A DNA stretch of 64,000 bases from Gracilaria gracilis (GCA_030374805.1 JARGSG010000050.1:310001-374000); one strand, 5' to 3'; counted from the first letter of the stretch, positions 45,502-55,849 are shown. Notes: a model not told the origin generated them from the letters alone. A program made the numbers and translations.

Positions 45502-47297
45502 ATGGCTCCCGAGCTCAACCAGGGCGCCCACACGCTTTTGCTACTCCCACCCCATCCTGCGCATCACTTCAAGAGAGATCTTTCTAGCGAGACCACCCCC
45601 AATCCATCTTTTGCCGCATCTGCGCTCACATGCGGCATGTCAAAACCTGAGAACTGCCCCTTAAACAGCAACGCCAAAATGCTATCTTTCTCTTTCTCCG
45701 TCAATCCCGAGCTGTTTTCTGGCACCCGAACTGACAGAAAAAAGTCGAACATCACGGTGAGCAATGATTTTATTGAAGATTTAATAGCCTATAAACGGCT
45801 CAAATAAGACCTGAACACTGTTCTTCGTACATCAAGCAGCAGGAAACGAAAACCGCGCTTGACACACAGAAAACTTCGCACCTTTTACGAACAGCAGCAA
45901 ACCGCTGAAGTCGGTAAGAGAATTCAATTTATGCATCCAAAATGCACAAAAAGCTATCCAATGAACCACCCTTTTTCTGCCATGCTATTGCCCCAGACCT
46001 CTCTTCGTGCTTACATGTCTGGCGGAGATCGCATTTTGAGCGCCGATGTTACTGATGACCTAGTCTCCATTGCTTCAAAAGCAAAAAGATTATGTACTAG
46101 ATCAGTTCTGAACCGCGTGAGAAGTTGGTCTGTTGCAGACATCGTGAACGCTGTGACCGAATGGAAACAAGATCTCGAAAATGGTAAGGAAGTTTCATGT
46201 GATTTTATACGCAAGACAATCAAGAGTAGATCGGAAAAGACAACTACAGAATCACCGCAAATTTGGATGTTACACATACTGATCAGGATATGTCCGATGA
46301 ATCCAAGAATGCAGAAGAAGTAAATATACAGAAAGACGACGAAGAGGCACAAAGCGAAATCTCGGATACCAGTTCGGTCGTTTTCTTAGGTTCAAAAGGT
46401 GAAGGAACTAGTTCTTGTATACCAAGCACACTGGCACACGGGAGCTCCGACACTGCTAACGAAGATTTAGAAGTTTGCGAAGGTGTTCTTTTGTCAACAT
46501 TTTGTCTGAAAAGGACGGATGTAGACTCCAATCGTAGTTGGATTGATGCCACGGACAACGCAGTATGGTTTACAATGCTTTGTTTGAACTCTTGGCCCAT
46601 ACACGCGTTGAACAAAGTTCATGTTGTTGACCCAGTAGCAACTATTGCATGGTGGAATTGTGAACTTTCTTCTCACGACATTCGATTCACAAAGCTTCGT
46701 CAGCGTGTTGCAAAAACATTTTGCAGCACGGAGAGAGTTAGTACCTACGAAAAAGTTTGGAAGAGCGATATTACACTAGTTCCCATGTGCTCCCAAGATC
46801 ACTGGTCGCTTGCTGTCGTTACGAATCTGCCGGTTTTGCTCCGTAATCTGCGGGAACATCGAACTGCAAGAAAGGCCCTCATATCAGATGAAACAACTCC
46901 TTGTGTGTACTGGCTGGACAGCATGTGCAGTAAGAAGAGCCCACATAGAGCTATTGAAAGCAATCTTATATTGTTTCTTATCGGATGTAACAGCGAAGTT
47001 AATAACCTTACTTGTGATGATATGAAGAGGTTAAAGATACACAAGTTGCGTCAAAACTTGCAGAAAAAGCGTGACTGTGGGTTCTACACTACGTATCACG
47101 CATCTTTGGTTTCACGAAACACAGATATGTTTTCTTTTGGGAACAGAAATGATGTAGTGCAATATCTCCGTATGTGTTACCGACGAATTCAATTCAAGAA
47201 CTACGTGGATCAAATACAATCTCGCTTGCGCGTGATGGAGAACGTTGCGAACAGTAGAAAAAGCAAAATACGGTCAAGTGTGTTTTTGTTGGATTGA
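45502..47297 (+). pseudogene. Ulp1-type (C48) cysteine protease ORF, transposon-borne, copy 2
   Basis: Frame 1 runs 45502-46323 with an in-frame TAA at 45805-45807. Its later part contains RAYMSGGDRILSADVTDDL and SWSVADIVNAVTEW, matching copy 1. A single-base shift near 46255 leads to the intact frame 46263-47297. That frame has the C48 triad in order: His-Trp in CSQDHWSLAVV (residue about 180), Asp in YWLDSMC (about 219) and Cys in KKRDCGFYTTY (about 272). The protease would cleave SUMO-like modifiers. There is no Tnp2 beside this copy, so it is a stranded piece of a related element or a separate element. The catalytic half could still be expressed from an internal ATG. Confidence 0.75.
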
Positions 47298-47542
47298 CGT
47301 ATCTACTCAAGGCTGAGGCGGCGTAAGTCGACGAGTGAAGCGGATGATCTGGAGATTGCACCAACATGCCTTAGGGTATAAACACAACGTGGTGTTCTCG
47401 AAACACAACTGCACGTCGGCACAATACATTCATCTCTGCCGCCAATGCTCGTGAGTAGAAACAACTTTTAAATGCAGCCAGGTTCCTATCTCTTCCCCAC
47501 ATACAACACATGATAAAACAAAGTTACAAGCACAAAGCGCCG
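47298..47542. other. Intergenic spacer between convergent genes
   Basis: Short spacer between the plus-strand protease ORF and the minus-strand carotenoid oxygenase. No repeat or RNA seen. Confidence 0.4.
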
Positions 47543-49326
47543 CTAGCCCTTAAAACGAAGCATAACATTCCTAGACCCCACCGTACATGTCAATGCACCC
47601 CATAAACACCCATGCAAGCCGCTGGGAACAAAAATCGGAAGCTCCGCCCTCGCCACTTCATCAAATTCGCGCGCATCCAATATGAGCAACATCGCTTTTA
47701 GATTCACCGTGTCCAGCGCCACCACAACCATGCAACCATCGTTCTCCTCTCTCCCAGCCGGGTCCTTCATGAATGACATTTCACCCAAGATGCACCCCGG
47801 CACTTTGAATGTCTTGCACTCACCAGTGGTCATATCGAATTTCTTTAGAAGACCTGCTAAGACTCCCTCAGAGTTCTTGGTCATGTACATGTATCGGTAT
47901 TCTTTCTCCGCGCACACGACTGGGGAATCGCCCGCCTCCTGTAGTAACACGGTGCATGTTGCGCGCGCTGGCTTTGCGGGGTTGTTGCTGCTGCTGCGGA
48001 TTTTGGGCATATTGAAGCGAGTGACGGATGAGTCCGAAAGTTTGCCCTTTCTCGTGACGTCTTCCATGTCGAATGAAGGCATTTCCTTGGCATTCATTGA
48101 AGAGCACCAGTCCAAAACCACTTCATCTCCCTGTTCAAACGCAGTGACGCTATGCATGGCAGAGAATGTGTCATGTGTATAAGTCTGTACATTGCCTTCT
48201 TTCTTGCGCGATACCACAACAAACTTCACATCGCCATTATCCACCACCTCAATTGCATTTCCAATCGACAGAGACAGCAGGAACGGCAGAAAGTTAATGC
48301 GAATCGGTGCCAGCGTGATGATGATATAATTGTCGGTGAAACATGCAGAGTGCATATAACACGCACTGTCACGAATGGTAGCCACAATGTAAGTCTCGCC
48401 CGATTTCTTGGTACAGAACACTTGATACTCCGTTGTACCTGGTTTGTAAGACCACACCACGTTGTTATACTCGCCAGTTTTCTGGTCAATCATACCATGT
48501 GCCATACTTGCCACACCGTCCAACTTTGGGTGAAGCTCCGAAAAGCGGAACTGACGCATCGGTCTCAAAGTGTGCGGATGCACAATCGGGGCGGCCGCAA
48601 CATCACTGCGTGCGCACAAGCCCTTGCCAGGAATATACTCCAGGCCAACCACGTAATTGGTGTACGGCAGATCAATGGCTGGATCCACCGTCGGCGGTCG
48701 CCACTCAACAAGCTGTTGCCACAGCGGCTTTCTGTTGGTATTGGCGCGAAAGTTTCTGTACAAAGAGCTCGGGGTTTCTCGAATGGCACGAAGCAGACTG
48801 GTACTGTTGATACGCGATCTAAAGGCGACACAATTCTCTAACACATTGAAGTGAAACGATGCAAAAGCATACTGACAGCATCAAACATATGTTCAGCGGT
48901 CCAAACAGACTCATCACTTTGCATCCCCTGAAAGCGCGCCGGACCCACGCGATAGTACGTCGAGTCGTACAAGTAGCACGAAATTCGTCCAGACACTCGC
49001 ACAACACTCGGCTGTGGCGACTCCTCACAGTTGCTAAACGCAACTGCCAGGTCGGCTCGATCGTGAATGCGCGTTCCGTCGCGCATCGGAAGCGGCGCTT
49101 TCACGGCACTGTCATTCTGGGCGGTACGCACGGGACGACTGGCCACCATGCATGTGCGGGCGCGACTAGAGGTGCGACGTGCGCGGCTCGGGAGCAGGCA
49201 CGGTGTAGAGCGCGATGCAGATGAATGAAGCACGGGCAAGGGCGACGACGCCCATGCGAGCGCGTGGCGCTCATGCGACGAGAGTTCTGCTGAGGGCCTG
49301 TGCATGACGGGTTCAAACGGGCGCAT
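47543..49326 (-). pseudogene. Carotenoid cleavage oxygenase (RPE65/CCD family) with one frameshift
   Basis: Non-heme iron enzyme family that cleaves carotenoid double bonds. The N-terminal frame starts at ATG 49326 with a Ser/Arg-rich leader suggestive of plastid targeting. It continues through TYYRVGP and HMFDAVSMLLHRF and runs out at 48838. The rest is in the next frame (48844-47543), so one base is gained or lost near 48845. The four expected iron-binding His contexts are all present: MAHGMIDQKTGE, YMHSACFTDNY, FSAMHSVTAFEQGDE and PSGLHGCLWG. Length (about 590 residues) is normal for the family. The first conserved block has unusual changes (HMFDAVSM where most have HWFDGDGM), hinting at relaxed selection. 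A sequencing error at the shift is the alternative. Confidence 0.85.
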
Positions 49327-49596
49327 GCGGGGTTGCGGGTGATGGGCAAGGCCGACGACCTGGTCGTATCAGATGCGGCGGTGTGCCCGCGATTGCTCGG
49401 AGCTCAAGCAGTGGCGGTGATATCATACCTCCATGGCAGCAGGAAGGTTCACTGCGACGAGCGACGGAGACAGAAGTCACGAAAGTTTTACCGCGAGCAA
49501 CCGCAGCAGGCAGGAGTAAAATAAAGTATCTGCTTGAGATATTTGATGAATATGCAAATGCATATCCACCATTCCGTGGCTGTTCGTGCTGTTCGC
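49327..49596. other. Upstream flank of the carotenoid oxygenase gene
   Basis: It would contain the promoter of the minus-strand gene. No clear TATA box or other element is identified. Frames here overlap on both strands and none is supported. Confidence 0.35.
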
Positions 49597-49856
49597 GCTG
49601 TATGCGCTGTGCGACGAGTCGGAGGAAATACCCCATTTTGGCTTCCAAATGGAGTAATTACGCCTTTTCTCCGATCGGAATGGAGGAATTTCTCCATTTT
49701 GCCAGCCTAAACTGTACACGTAAAGGAATTGCACACCTTTCAACGTGTACAGCGCTGTATGCGCTGTACGACAAATCGGAGGAAATACCCCATTTTGGCG
49801 GCCAAATGGAGTAAAGTGGTAAAATTACTCCATTTTGCCGCCCCGAATAATTCCTC
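49597..49856. repeat. Foldback repeat: ~155 bp duplicated unit rich in palindromes
   Basis: The block GCTGTATGCGCTGT followed by CGGAGGAAATACCCCATTTT occurs at about 49597-49660 and again at 49752-49816. Each copy contains the palindrome CCATTTTGG...CCAAATGG, and the array ends with ATTCCTCC, the complement of GGAGGAAT within it. It can fold into nested hairpins. It abuts the PanB fragment exactly where that homology begins. Confidence 0.75.
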
Positions 49857-50148
49857 CACTGACATGCTCGGCGTTCTCTCTTATCCGCACCACGCCCAGG
49901 TCGCTCCAAACTTCTCCAGAGCCTTCGCGGACGTTGGTCATGAGATCAACAAAGCAATTTGTGACTATTGTATGCAAGTTAAGGAACGTACATTCCCATC
50001 GGCAACTCATTCGCCGTATAATATTCCTGACGAAGAGTACGATCAATTGAAACGACTTCTTGCTTCGGAGCCACCCACACATGGCTCTCTTCCATCACGC
50101 TCTTCAACACCAAAGCCAGTGGAAGATGAGCCAACACATCTATACTAG
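49856..50148 (+). pseudogene. panB: PanB C-terminal fragment
   Basis: Ketopantoate hydroxymethyltransferase makes ketopantoate from ketoisovalerate and methylene-tetrahydrofolate for pantothenate and CoA synthesis. Only the last ~95 residues are present: TDMLGVLSYPHHAQVAPNF, then FADVGHEINKAI, then ATHSPYNIP. These match the end of PanB. The open frame extends upstream into the foldback repeat but has no PanB similarity there. The catalytic barrel is missing, so this is a fragment. Confidence 0.8.
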
Positions 50149-50204
50149 ATTACAACATTACATGCCTGGACGTGCCTTCAATTGCGATGAGAATTGCGTA
50201 GTTG

Positions 50205-50594
50205 TCAACACTGTGGCCTTGTCCCAGTCCCTCCGCAGTTGTCATAAACCGACTGACTGATTCTCAGAGCCATGTCTTTCGCCAGTTCCTCCATGCCAAC
50301 CGCTGCCTCGGCATATATCCGAACCACATCCTCTGTGCCGCTTGGTCTAACAAAACCTCTACATCCTTCTGTAGACGTAATCGCTGAGATGGAGTTTCGT
50401 AGAGCTTCTGGTTCTTTCACAGATCGATCGCAATCCTCTGTTACGATCACATTTTGGTCCAGTACGTGAACAACCATATTGCTGCTACATCGCTCGTTGT
50501 ATTGTCGCAACCAAGAATCGAAACTCATGCCTTTCTCGCAGAGAATACCGCACACTAACAAAAGATCTGCGACACCATCGCCTACTGCTTGGTT
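50205..50594 (-). pseudogene. Phosphoacetylglucosamine mutase C-terminal fragment
   Basis: This enzyme (AGM1/PGM3) converts GlcNAc-6-phosphate to GlcNAc-1-phosphate for UDP-GlcNAc. The frame holds the C-terminal domain from NQAVGDGVADLLL to the stop, including the phosphate-binding loop RPSGTEDVVRIYAEA, a near-exact family signature, and CGGTGTRPQC at the end. Homology starts abruptly at about 50594; the longer open frame beyond is antisense to the next fragment. A CTAAC...CAG string just before the homology looks like a branch point and acceptor, so this could be a last exon whose other exons are absent. Confidence 0.85.
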
Positions 50595-50611
50595 AGCGTT
50601 TGTGCGATACA

Positions 50612-50967
50612 TTCGAGCCATAAGAAACGAGTTGGTGGCTGGTAATAGCGTGGTGATTGATAATACGAGCCCAGATAGAAACGCTCGACGAAAGTACATT
50701 GAGGTTGCGAAAGCACAAGACGCTAACGTGAAGGTTGTGGCTCTGAATATGGAAAGCGATCGAGCTCTGGCAGAACATCTGAAAATTTTAAGGGAGCGAG
50801 AGACAAAGGGCGAATGTGCGCATGTGCCCAAAGTTGCGTACCATGCGTTCCAAAAGCGAAAACAGGCTCCGCAGCTGGATGAAGCAATCGATGTGATTGG
50901 TGAAGTGAAGTTCATTCCCTCGTTCACGTCAGAACGTGAGAACTATATGTTTAGTAGGCTTTCATAA
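50612..50967 (+). pseudogene. Polynucleotide kinase 3'-phosphatase-like C-terminal fragment
   Basis: PNKP repairs DNA ends by phosphorylating 5'-OH and dephosphorylating 3' ends. This frame matches the end of the kinase domain: SVVIDNTSPDRNARRKYIEV, then the helical RALAEHLKILRER, then KVAYHAFQKRKQAPQLDEA and a terminal FIPSF segment. The P-loop and phosphatase domain are absent. It starts within about 20 bp of the oppositely oriented mutase fragment. Confidence 0.75.
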
Positions 50968-51057
50968 CGTTTCCAGATTGGTTTTTGGTAACAGTTATTG
51001 CATGCATGGAGCGATGTTGCGAGGCAAAAGAGTTGAGTAGGCGTGTGCATGATATGA

Positions 51058-51730
51058 CTAGCTTGTGTTGGATTTGGGCACATGTTCGTTACAATCATTC
51101 TCCATTCCGAAGAGAGATTTGAATAAAGCATTCGGATCCCCCGTGGGATGGTCCTTTTCGCCCATAAACTCTTCGCGAAGATCCTGCGGTAAATCACGTA
51201 TAACGCTGGGAAAGTACACGAGAAACACGGCAGCAGCAAGCATCAACGCATGTAAGCGATAGGCCCGCAACTTGCGCCAGTTCCATCGCTTTCGCCTGCG
51301 CTTGAGAGCATGAGGCGTGGGTCTGTGAGGCTCAAAACGAACGGCTGTGGTTACGTTGCGGGAAGACGCAGAAAGCACAGGTGGTTTGTGCAACGGACTG
51401 GGTCGCACTTGCGACAGAAAAACGTGATCGGGATCGACTTGCACAATGATGGGGTGGTACTGATTTTAGATGGCGCCTAACAGGTGGAGCGCGTAGTGCG
51501 TGGTGGTGGCGGGGTTGAGGAAGAGGTTGAAGGTGGCGTTGGCTGTGACGGAAGCAGAGGTTTCGAGACGGCCGTTGCGCGCGTAGGCCGCCACCTAAAG
51601 GGATGACAGTACGTCGTCGCAGGGGGTGGCCACGGTGCCCTGTACGCGAAGCGCATGAGTGCGGGTGGCTGTGAGAGAGGCTGCAAGGCAAATAAGCATG
51701 ACTGCGGCGGTGACACGAAGGCTGCGCATG
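51058..51730 (-). pseudogene. EMC7: ER membrane protein complex subunit 7 (EMC7) with two in-frame stops
   Basis: EMC7 is a lumenal-domain subunit of the complex that inserts membrane proteins into the ER. A single frame from ATG 51730 encodes a signal peptide (VTAAVMLICLAASLTAT), a beta-rich lumenal part (RVQGTVATPC ... AAYARNGRLETSASV ... NLFLNPATTTHYALHL), one transmembrane helix (LMLAAAVFLVYFPSVI) and the cytosolic tail LPQDLREEFMGE ... NALFKSLFGME. That is the EMC7 order. TAG at 51595-51597 and TAA at 51466-51468 interrupt it, yet the reading frame is otherwise continuous over 670 bp. Both stops precede AG-like acceptor sequences, but removing short introns would delete conserved residues. 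Nonsense mutation is the simpler reading. Confidence 0.7.
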
Positions 51731-52068
51731 ATCATCGTAATGATCGTGATCATCATGATCATCCCCAAATGCATTCGTAGAGCCTGCAACATGAACACCA
51801 CGATGGTTTGGAGCGCAGAGAAACAAATTGAAACTAATTCATGATGATGATGGCGAGAAACACACTCGAGAACACAGTCGGATGCACCGCCGCAGAGGAG
51901 CTGGAGTGAAAACTTGCCCACTGACCTTTCCAACAAGCAAATCAAACCAAACGATGAGGTCGGGTGATCAGTCTTTGAGACTCTCTTTGAGACTCTCCAT
52001 ACTTGTAATTGCAACTTGCCTCTGCTCATATTCGCTCTGCTGGCGCCCGGCAGCAGCTGCACGAGAAA
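51731..52068. other. GATCAT-rich flank, no gene recognised
   Basis: It starts with a run of GATCAT/ATGATC repeats (51728-51770) upstream of EMC7 and continues without a supported gene. The long minus frame 52062-51595 only extends the EMC7 frame upstream of its likely ATG. Confidence 0.4.
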
Positions 52069-52251
52069 CTACTCCACAAACTGCACAAAGCCGCCGTCCA
52101 TGAGGTGAGCGTTGTGCGCGCGCGCCTTTGCAAACAGCTCGGACGCCGTCATGGGCCGCTCGTCGTGCAGCGAGCCGTTCCTCACGGTGAGCGAGGGCAG
52201 AGGCGCAACGACGTCACCCCGCTCGTGCGATTGACGGCGGCGGCGGCTCAT
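52069..52251 (-). CDS. Small hypothetical protein, 60 residues
   Basis: ATG 52251 to the stop at 52069. It has a basic start (MSRRRRQSHERG), then PLPSLTVRNGSLHDERPMTA and SELFAKARAHNAHLMDGGFV. It looks protein-like and intact but I recognise no family. It could also be an exon of a longer gene. Confidence 0.35.
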   Translation of the reverse strand: MSRRRRQSHERGDVVAPLPSLTVRNGSLHDERPMTASELFAKARAHNAHLMDGGFVQFVE

Positions 52252-52353
52252 GATGCGCGTGATGATGGTGGGCGTCGACGGCGACGGCGGCGTCGACGAC
52301 GCTGTGATCTCGATGATTACACGCCAGCCATGCGCCAGCGGCGCTGTGGCTTT

Positions 52354-52765
52354 TCACCGAAAATAGATGTTGAGTTTTCGCTTGTTCCTCGTGCCGATGG
52401 CGAAATCACTAGTCCTCCCTTCACCGCTACCATGTGGATGATCAACAGGATTCATCGCAACACCCCGCACCGTAAGGCGAATGCCCCTTCCACCTCATTC
52501 GACCAGCCTCTCCAAAGCTTTGAATCTTGTGCTCAGGGTTGCTGAGCCGTCCAGTAGAAACCATACAAGATAGTCTCACCAGTCGCTGCTTCTTGCTTTG
52601 AAGCCTCAGGAGCGCCAAGCCTTTCGATTCATCACGCTCCAGTACGCGCTCGCTGGTACCCGCCGAACGACACATCTGTGCATCATGAGCAGATTGGAAC
52701 TCGACGTTGCGCACGACGGTGCCAACTAGAACATGTCTGAGCGTCATGGTGTTTCCGAACTTCAC
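52354..52765 (-). pseudogene. Organellar ribosomal protein L2 (uL2m), C-terminal fragment with frameshift
   Basis: uL2 helps form the peptidyl-transferase centre of the large subunit. The frame 52765-52442 shows [64 protein letters not shown] and WKGHSPYG. The hallmark [15 protein letters not shown] then follows in another frame near 52430, with a basic terminus stopping at 52354. Bacterial-type sequence indicates a mitochondrial or plastid ribosome. The N-terminal half is absent, the frame is shifted and the region after EGRTS is shortened. Confidence 0.8.
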
Positions 52766-53161
52766 ATAGACAGGCGATTGTCGACTGGCAATGAGGTGCG
52801 CACGGCGTCATGAAAAGTATGTGGCGTGAGCAGAGATAGAGGCGCAGCGGCGTGGCCGGCGGCAGGAGGCAGGGCGGTGGGGAAGCCTGAGCGGTGCGGG
52901 GAGATCCATCGGGGGGGAAAGTGGTTAGGGAGAAGGTCATGAGTGACGCGCGCGCGCTTGGCAAGCCGATCGCACGGGGAGCGCGGAGAGGAGCGATGCT
53001 GATCGCCAGGGATGCAAGGACGGGCTGCGCCACGCACAGAGCGTCACGCCGCGGATCTGCATCATCGTCATCAACGCGCTGTCTGCACGCGCTCAATGCG
53101 CATAACTAGCGCCGTCTTCGTCGTGGTTGAAATTGCCACTGCATCTCTGTCCGCCCTCTGC
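52766..53161. other. GC-rich spacer, no gene recognised
   Basis: Spacer between the uL2m fragment and the MutS2-like start. Overlapping frames on both strands are compositional. Confidence 0.4.
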
Positions 53162-53560
53162 GATGGCCGCGATGACCGCGCTGACCTCACCGCGCCGCTC
53201 CCACTCCTGCCATGCATCGCGTCCACTCCGTTTGGCACGCCTCTCGACCACTCATCCCGCGTCGCACGTGGCGTCAGAGGCCCAAATGCTTCGCACCGTC
53301 TGCATGATGATGTGCACCCGTCGCCACTGCTGGTGCTTGGGGAGCATGAGAGTTCAGCACAGGCTGCGCGGGCGGCGGAGACGGCGCTCGAGGAGACGTT
53401 GCGTCTGTTGGACTGGCCGGCTGTGTCGGCACAGGTCGCTAGACATGCTGCCACCGAGCTGGCGGAGAAGCGTTTGCGACGGGCGGGTGGCATGCAAGTT
53501 CCCACGTCGAGGGATGACAGTGAGCGGCGGTTGCAACAGCTTTACGGAGAGAATGGTTGA
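53162..53560 (+). pseudogene. MutS2-like N-terminal fragment with leader
   Basis: From ATG 53162 one frame encodes a Ser/Arg/Ala-rich leader (MAAMTALTSPRRSHSCHASR) typical of plastid targeting. The next frame, 53012-53560, contains ALEETLRLLDWPAVSAQVAR, then HAATELAEKRLRR, then PTSRDDSERRLQQL. This resembles the start of MutS2, a MutS-type ATPase with an endonuclease tail. A frameshift near 53350 separates leader and domain, and the protein ends after about 70 residues, so clamp and ATPase are missing. The call rests on a short match. Confidence 0.5.
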
Positions 53561-54116
53561 TTTGCAAGTAGCGACCAGTGTCAACATTGAAACTAAGTGG
53601 CGTCACTTTAACGTTGCAAACAGCTTGGGAACCGCCTGTTGCATTTGGATGTGGAGCTCGGTGACGATGAGCTCTAACTTACGCACTTTTCGCTGCAATA
53701 CGCTTCACCGGTTGTATCATTGTTCACTCTGGCGATGCATGGCTCGTACTCAGACCAGTACTGTGTGTGGACGGCGATGGACGGTTAGCGCCGGGAAGGG
53801 GTTCTCTGATCAGGCGATGCTTCGCTTGTGTGGGTGCGGCGCTAGCGCATGGTACGTACCTTGGAGCATTGTGGACGGCAGTTTTGTTCGATCTGCGGCT
53901 TGTTGTCGACTGGATCTTCGTCCATGGCTTGTTAGTCAGTCTAAACAAGCGTGTGAGTGACGGCTGCAGAAGGAAGGAGTTGGTGCGGTGCGTCAGCAAA
54001 TGGGCTGTGCGCGTGATGGACTACGTGCGGGTGGTTGCGATTGTGGCTCGCATGCTCGGGCGTGGTGCGGGAAGGCGCACATCTTTTCGCGCTCCTTTTC
54101 GATTTTCGAGAGTTGC
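53561..54116. other. Open frames without recognised function
   Basis: Plus frames here (53127-53960, 53767-54366) are open but do not resemble known proteins before about 54117. A hydrophobic stretch (LWTAVLFDLRLVVDWIFVHG) near 53870-53930 could be a membrane segment of another gene remnant. Confidence 0.35.
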
Positions 54117-54366
54117 CTGTACACGTCACACAACATGGGTCTTGTTCATCCCGTACGGCGACCTGTCCGACCTGCATCTCCCCCTCAAGCCGTTCAGCCC
54201 TGCCAACCGCGGCTACGCCTTTGTCAGCTTCGAGCAGCCACAACACGCCGAGCACGCGCGGCTCAACCTCGATAAGGCCCAGTTTCTGGCCATGGTCATT
54301 CGCGTCACCTACGCCGCAGCGCGACGCGTCGCTCAAAATCACTTTGCTCGTGACCATCACTCATAA
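54117..54366 (+). pseudogene. RRM domain fragment, PPIE-like
   Basis: Reads VLFIPYGDLSDLHLPLKPF, then RGYAFVSFEQPQHAEHARLN, then MVIRVTYAA. The RNP1 core is GYAFVSF. Of the RRM proteins I know, the closest is the N-terminal RRM of cyclophilin E (PPIE), a spliceosome-associated prolyl isomerase. The isomerase domain does not follow; a stop comes 10 codons after the RRM. The first beta strand (RNP2) is also missing, so it is cut at both ends. Confidence 0.65.
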
Positions 54367-54495
54367 TCAGCTTGCAATCTTGTATGACTGCGTTCTTTAG
54401 CTGTGCCTTTCCTACCGTCACTGTCACGGCCCCCTTTTCGAACCGCCTGTGTGCTACGAAACAGGTCAACACCCTTACTGAGAACGCTTCGCGCA

Positions 54496-54966
54496 TCAAG
54501 TTAACTTGATGCACTTTCCTGTCGCACATGGTTTTACAACGATATGTACTTTGCTTCCTTGCAAACCTTTTGAAGGCCAAATCGCTCGAACAGCTCTCTC
54601 TTTTCTCATTCTTCGCGTCACGTTGGGAACGCTAATCGTAATCCTGTTGCGTTCGAAATCTGCACCAAACATGCTTCCGTAAACGTCGATTACAGCCGAT
54701 ATCCCGCCCCCGTTTGCAACTCGATTGATCTCACCCGTTCGCAAGTTGTACGACGCTGTGCCTGGCGTTAGACCCCCGCCTCGTTCCATGAGCGCATCTT
54801 CTTCAACAGCCATCAAACTCCCTCGCAACGAACCAAACCATGCTGCTGTGTATTCGAGCGCTCCTGCGGGACTGCCCACCACTATGTTGTTTCCTATCGC
54901 TTCTGCGGTTGTGAACAATTGGAACGAGATTTCAGGCACTAGTTGTCGTGCTTCCTCGTCTGGCAA
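54496..54966 (-). pseudogene. Unidentified conserved-looking protein fragment
   Basis: The frame begins MPDEEARQLVPEISFQLFTT, continues with NNIVVGSPAGALEYTAAWFG and GGGLTPGTASYNLRTGE, then an Ile/Val-rich segment. After about residue 110 it becomes basic and less regular. Glycine-rich turns suggest an enzyme, but I cannot name the family. Orientation and truncation fit the surrounding mosaic of gene pieces. Confidence 0.35.
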
Positions 54967-55036
54967 AAGTGCCGATAAGAAAACTCATTGATCCCTGGAT
55001 CGATTCGCATGACCATAGAATCTGCCTTGTTCTACA

Positions 55037-55849
55037 TTGATCACTTTATCTGGCTCGGGCACCTCAAATGGCACCGATTCACTGCACGAAATGCTCCATG
55101 GCGCGCAGAAAACCCACCGCACCCCTGCAAACCAGCAACGCTACAACGGGGCAAGCATCGCGCACGAACCACCTCGTCGTCGGGATGAACGACGTTCACT
55201 TCGCGAGCCACCACGTGGAGACGCCAGCGGTACACCCTCTCTCGACCTCCAGTATGACGACATTACTAACCTCCGACTACCTTCTGACCCAGAGCGATCC
55301 CACACAGCGAAGTGCGATAGCGAGGGAACTCCGATTACGTTAGCAGGCTATTTCTGCCGCCGCGGCGCACATCGACCCGACCTACATGCCGATCCGCTGT
55401 GTGCGCAACCTACAGAACACTCGCCACCATCACTCGTGCCATATGACAGAACACAAGCCCCCCGCAAGCTGAGGAGCTCGAATCCGAATCGAGACGAACA
55501 GACACTAGACGCACCGCGCCGCCGAAGCCGGCGAAGCCCCCTCGCGGCGACAGCAGCACCGCCAGCACCAAGCTACATCATCAACGCCCCACCGATACCT
55601 CGGAACGCTTTGCACCGCACAACGGACACGCCACTAGCGACTTCAATTCCGCGACAAGCTACCGATGGCGCGAGAGCATGCCCAACACACGGCCAGGCAC
55701 CACCGCTTCCCCTTCGTCACGCAACTGGCCCTGCCGTCCGACATGATCACACGGAAACAAGCCACGCACACGACACACCCACATCGTACCCTCAGGGAGC
55801 ACGCCGCACATCGATCTACATTCAACGACTACCCCAACCCGGCAGATAG
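55037..55849 (+). pseudogene. LINE first ORF, low-complexity
   Basis: A 270-codon frame rich in Pro, Arg, Thr and His (PRRRSRRSPLAATAAPPAPS). It precedes the endonuclease in the expected ORF1 position. No zinc knuckle or RRM is visible. It may be partly compositional. Confidence 0.35.

Noticed and set aside
50595-50927. N-terminal extension of the mutase frame on the minus strand
   Set aside because: It is antisense to the PNKP-like fragment and has no similarity to mutases.
52009-52545. Plus-strand frame with a ten-Arg run
   Set aside because: The Arg run comes from GACGGCGGC-type repeats and the frame is antisense to the uL2m fragment.
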